From Agrobacterium tumefaciens (GTDB lineage: Bacteria; Pseudomonadota; Alphaproteobacteria; Rhizobiales; Rhizobiaceae): a stretch of DNA of 64,000 nt. Below the pieces are notes generated by a model. It was not told the origin of the DNA, ran no database searches, and saw nothing but the letters and a program-made list of their open reading frames with translations. The DNA is taken from positions 2,232,001 to 2,296,000 of the forward strand of contig NZ_CP039903.1 in assembly GCF_005221385.1 (NCBI RefSeq), given 5' to 3'. The position numbers and the translations under genes were made by a program. Shown here piece after piece: positions 63,517 through 64,000 of the stretch. Positions within the stretch are counted from its first letter, which is position 1; every line of letters begins with the position of its first letter.

Positions 63517-63864
63517 ATGTTTATCGCAATGAACCGTTTTCGCGTCGTGCCGGGTTACGAGGAAACCTTCGAATCCATCTGGCGCGAGCGCAAATCGCAC
63601 CTCAGCGAATTGCAGGGTTATATTGAATTTCACATGCTGAAAGGCCCGAAGGCGGACGACCATACGCTTTATGCCTCGCACACCGTGTGGGCCACCAAGG
63701 AAGACTTCCTGAACTGGACGAAATCCGAACAGTTCCGCGCCGCCCACGCCAAAGCCGGTGATAACCGCGGCAAGGTGGAATATCTCTCCGGCCCGCATTT
63801 TGAAGGCTTCGACGTCATCATCCATGAAGACAAGAATGGCGAACGCCGTTCGATTGCCGCCTGA
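63517..63864 (+). CDS. IsdG/HmuQ-type heme-degrading monooxygenase
   Basis: A 115-residue ABM-fold protein. The IsdG-type catalytic triad is present at the expected positions: Asn in MFIAMNRFRV (N6), Trp in FLNWTKSEQF (W67) and His in RAAHAKAG (H77). Such enzymes open the heme ring to release iron. It diverges from hmuTUV and is followed by hutX. AAGGGAG lies 7 bases before the ATG. Rhizobial relatives are called HmuQ or HmuD. Confidence 0.92.
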   Translation: MFIAMNRFRVVPGYEETFESIWRERKSHLSELQGYIEFHMLKGPKADDHTLYASHTVWATKEDFLNWTKSEQFRAAHAKAGDNRGKVEYLSGPHFEGFDVIIHEDKNGERRSIAA

Positions 63865-63874
63865 GGCACAGCAG

Positions 63875-64000
63875 ATGAGCATTGCAGCCCAAAGGACCGA
63901 TGACGACAGACAGGCCCGCGCCGCCGCCGCCCTTGCCGAAAAGCCTGACGGTATCGTGGAAGCCATCGCCGCCAAGGCCGAAGTAACACCGGCCGAAATT
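63875..64000 (+). CDS. hutX: HutX-like heme carrier, N-terminal part
   Basis: The first 42 codons (MSIAAQRTDDDRQARAAAAL followed by AEKPDGIVEAIAAKAEVTPA) match the start of HutX/HuvX cytoplasmic heme-carrier proteins, and the rest is beyond the window. It lies 10 bp after the heme-oxygenase stop and is co-transcribed with it. It would carry imported heme to the degrading enzyme. Confidence 0.8.
   Translation, partial: MSIAAQRTDDDRQARAAAALAEKPDGIVEAIAAKAEVTPAEI

Noticed and set aside
1..64000. Search for a defence system, toxin-antitoxin pair or prophage
   Set aside because: No such set was recognised. The only phage-like gene is the lone DUF2793 pseudogene and the only mobile element is the IS at 2132-3383.

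Overview
The window looks like chromosomal DNA of an Agrobacterium/Rhizobium-group alphaproteobacterium. The basis is the GC-rich sequence, a rhizobial-type GlnII, a sciP/ctrA/chpT cell-cycle cluster with GANTC sites, RpoH, a rhizobial urease cluster with its usual passenger genes, and many copies of rhizobial intergenic palindromic (RIME-like) repeats. The species assignment is an inference from gene content. No rRNA or tRNA gene was recognised.

Region 1 (1-17741, all minus strand) is a urea island. Reading in the direction of transcription, the urea ABC transporter urtABCDE (with a small TerB-like gene between urtD and urtE) is followed by a secreted esterase. The urease cluster comes next: ureD, ureA, a DUF1272 gene, ureB, a GFA/CENP-V-fold gene, an LprI-like gene, a GT29 (sialyltransferase)-like gene, ureC and a DUF2459 gene. 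A peroxiredoxin gene and a frameshifted IS481-type insertion sequence then separate this block from ureE, ureF and ureG. ureG runs off the left edge. The IS sits exactly in the loop of a REP-type palindrome and has a 5-bp target duplication.

Region 2 (18082-26696) turns to nitrogen assimilation and sensing. A DUF2735 gene diverges from glnII, which has a good sigma-54 promoter. After an SDR oxidoreductase comes the most unusual gene of the window: an NCS1 (cytosine/purine/allantoin permease)-type membrane protein fused through a Cys-rich module to a hybrid histidine kinase. It overlaps a receiver-LuxR response regulator by 4 bp. A small P-loop NTPase and a polysaccharide deacetylase follow.

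Region 3 (26829-33633) is a LIV-type branched-chain amino acid ABC transporter (livK, a small DUF6867 membrane protein, livF, livG, livM, livH) and a CysQ-like phosphatase.

Region 4 (33950-42219) holds a frameshifted DUF2793 gene, sciP, several small enzymes, fliJ, ctrA and chpT. SciP, CtrA and ChpT are a repressor, the master regulator and its phosphotransferase, all within about 6 kb. An alpha/beta hydrolase with a likely indel in a homopolymer and an EipA-like DUF1134 protein are also here.

Region 5 (42535-60495) is mostly housekeeping: a coiled-coil membrane protein, TrmH- and RluD-type RNA enzymes, a methyltransferase, rpoH, a 760-residue bitopic protein of unknown function, purA, an EamA transporter, a degenerate transglutaminase-like protein, a lytic transglycosylase-like lipoprotein, an MhqO/MhqD pair, a siderophore-interacting flavoprotein, ung, a glyoxalase-fold protein and a YbaN-like protein.

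Region 6 (60563-64000) is heme acquisition: hmuTUV on the minus strand, diverging from an IsdG-type heme-degrading monooxygenase and a partial hutX.

Two families of long palindromic intergenic elements (seven RIME-like copies and three copies of a second mosaic) punctuate the whole window.
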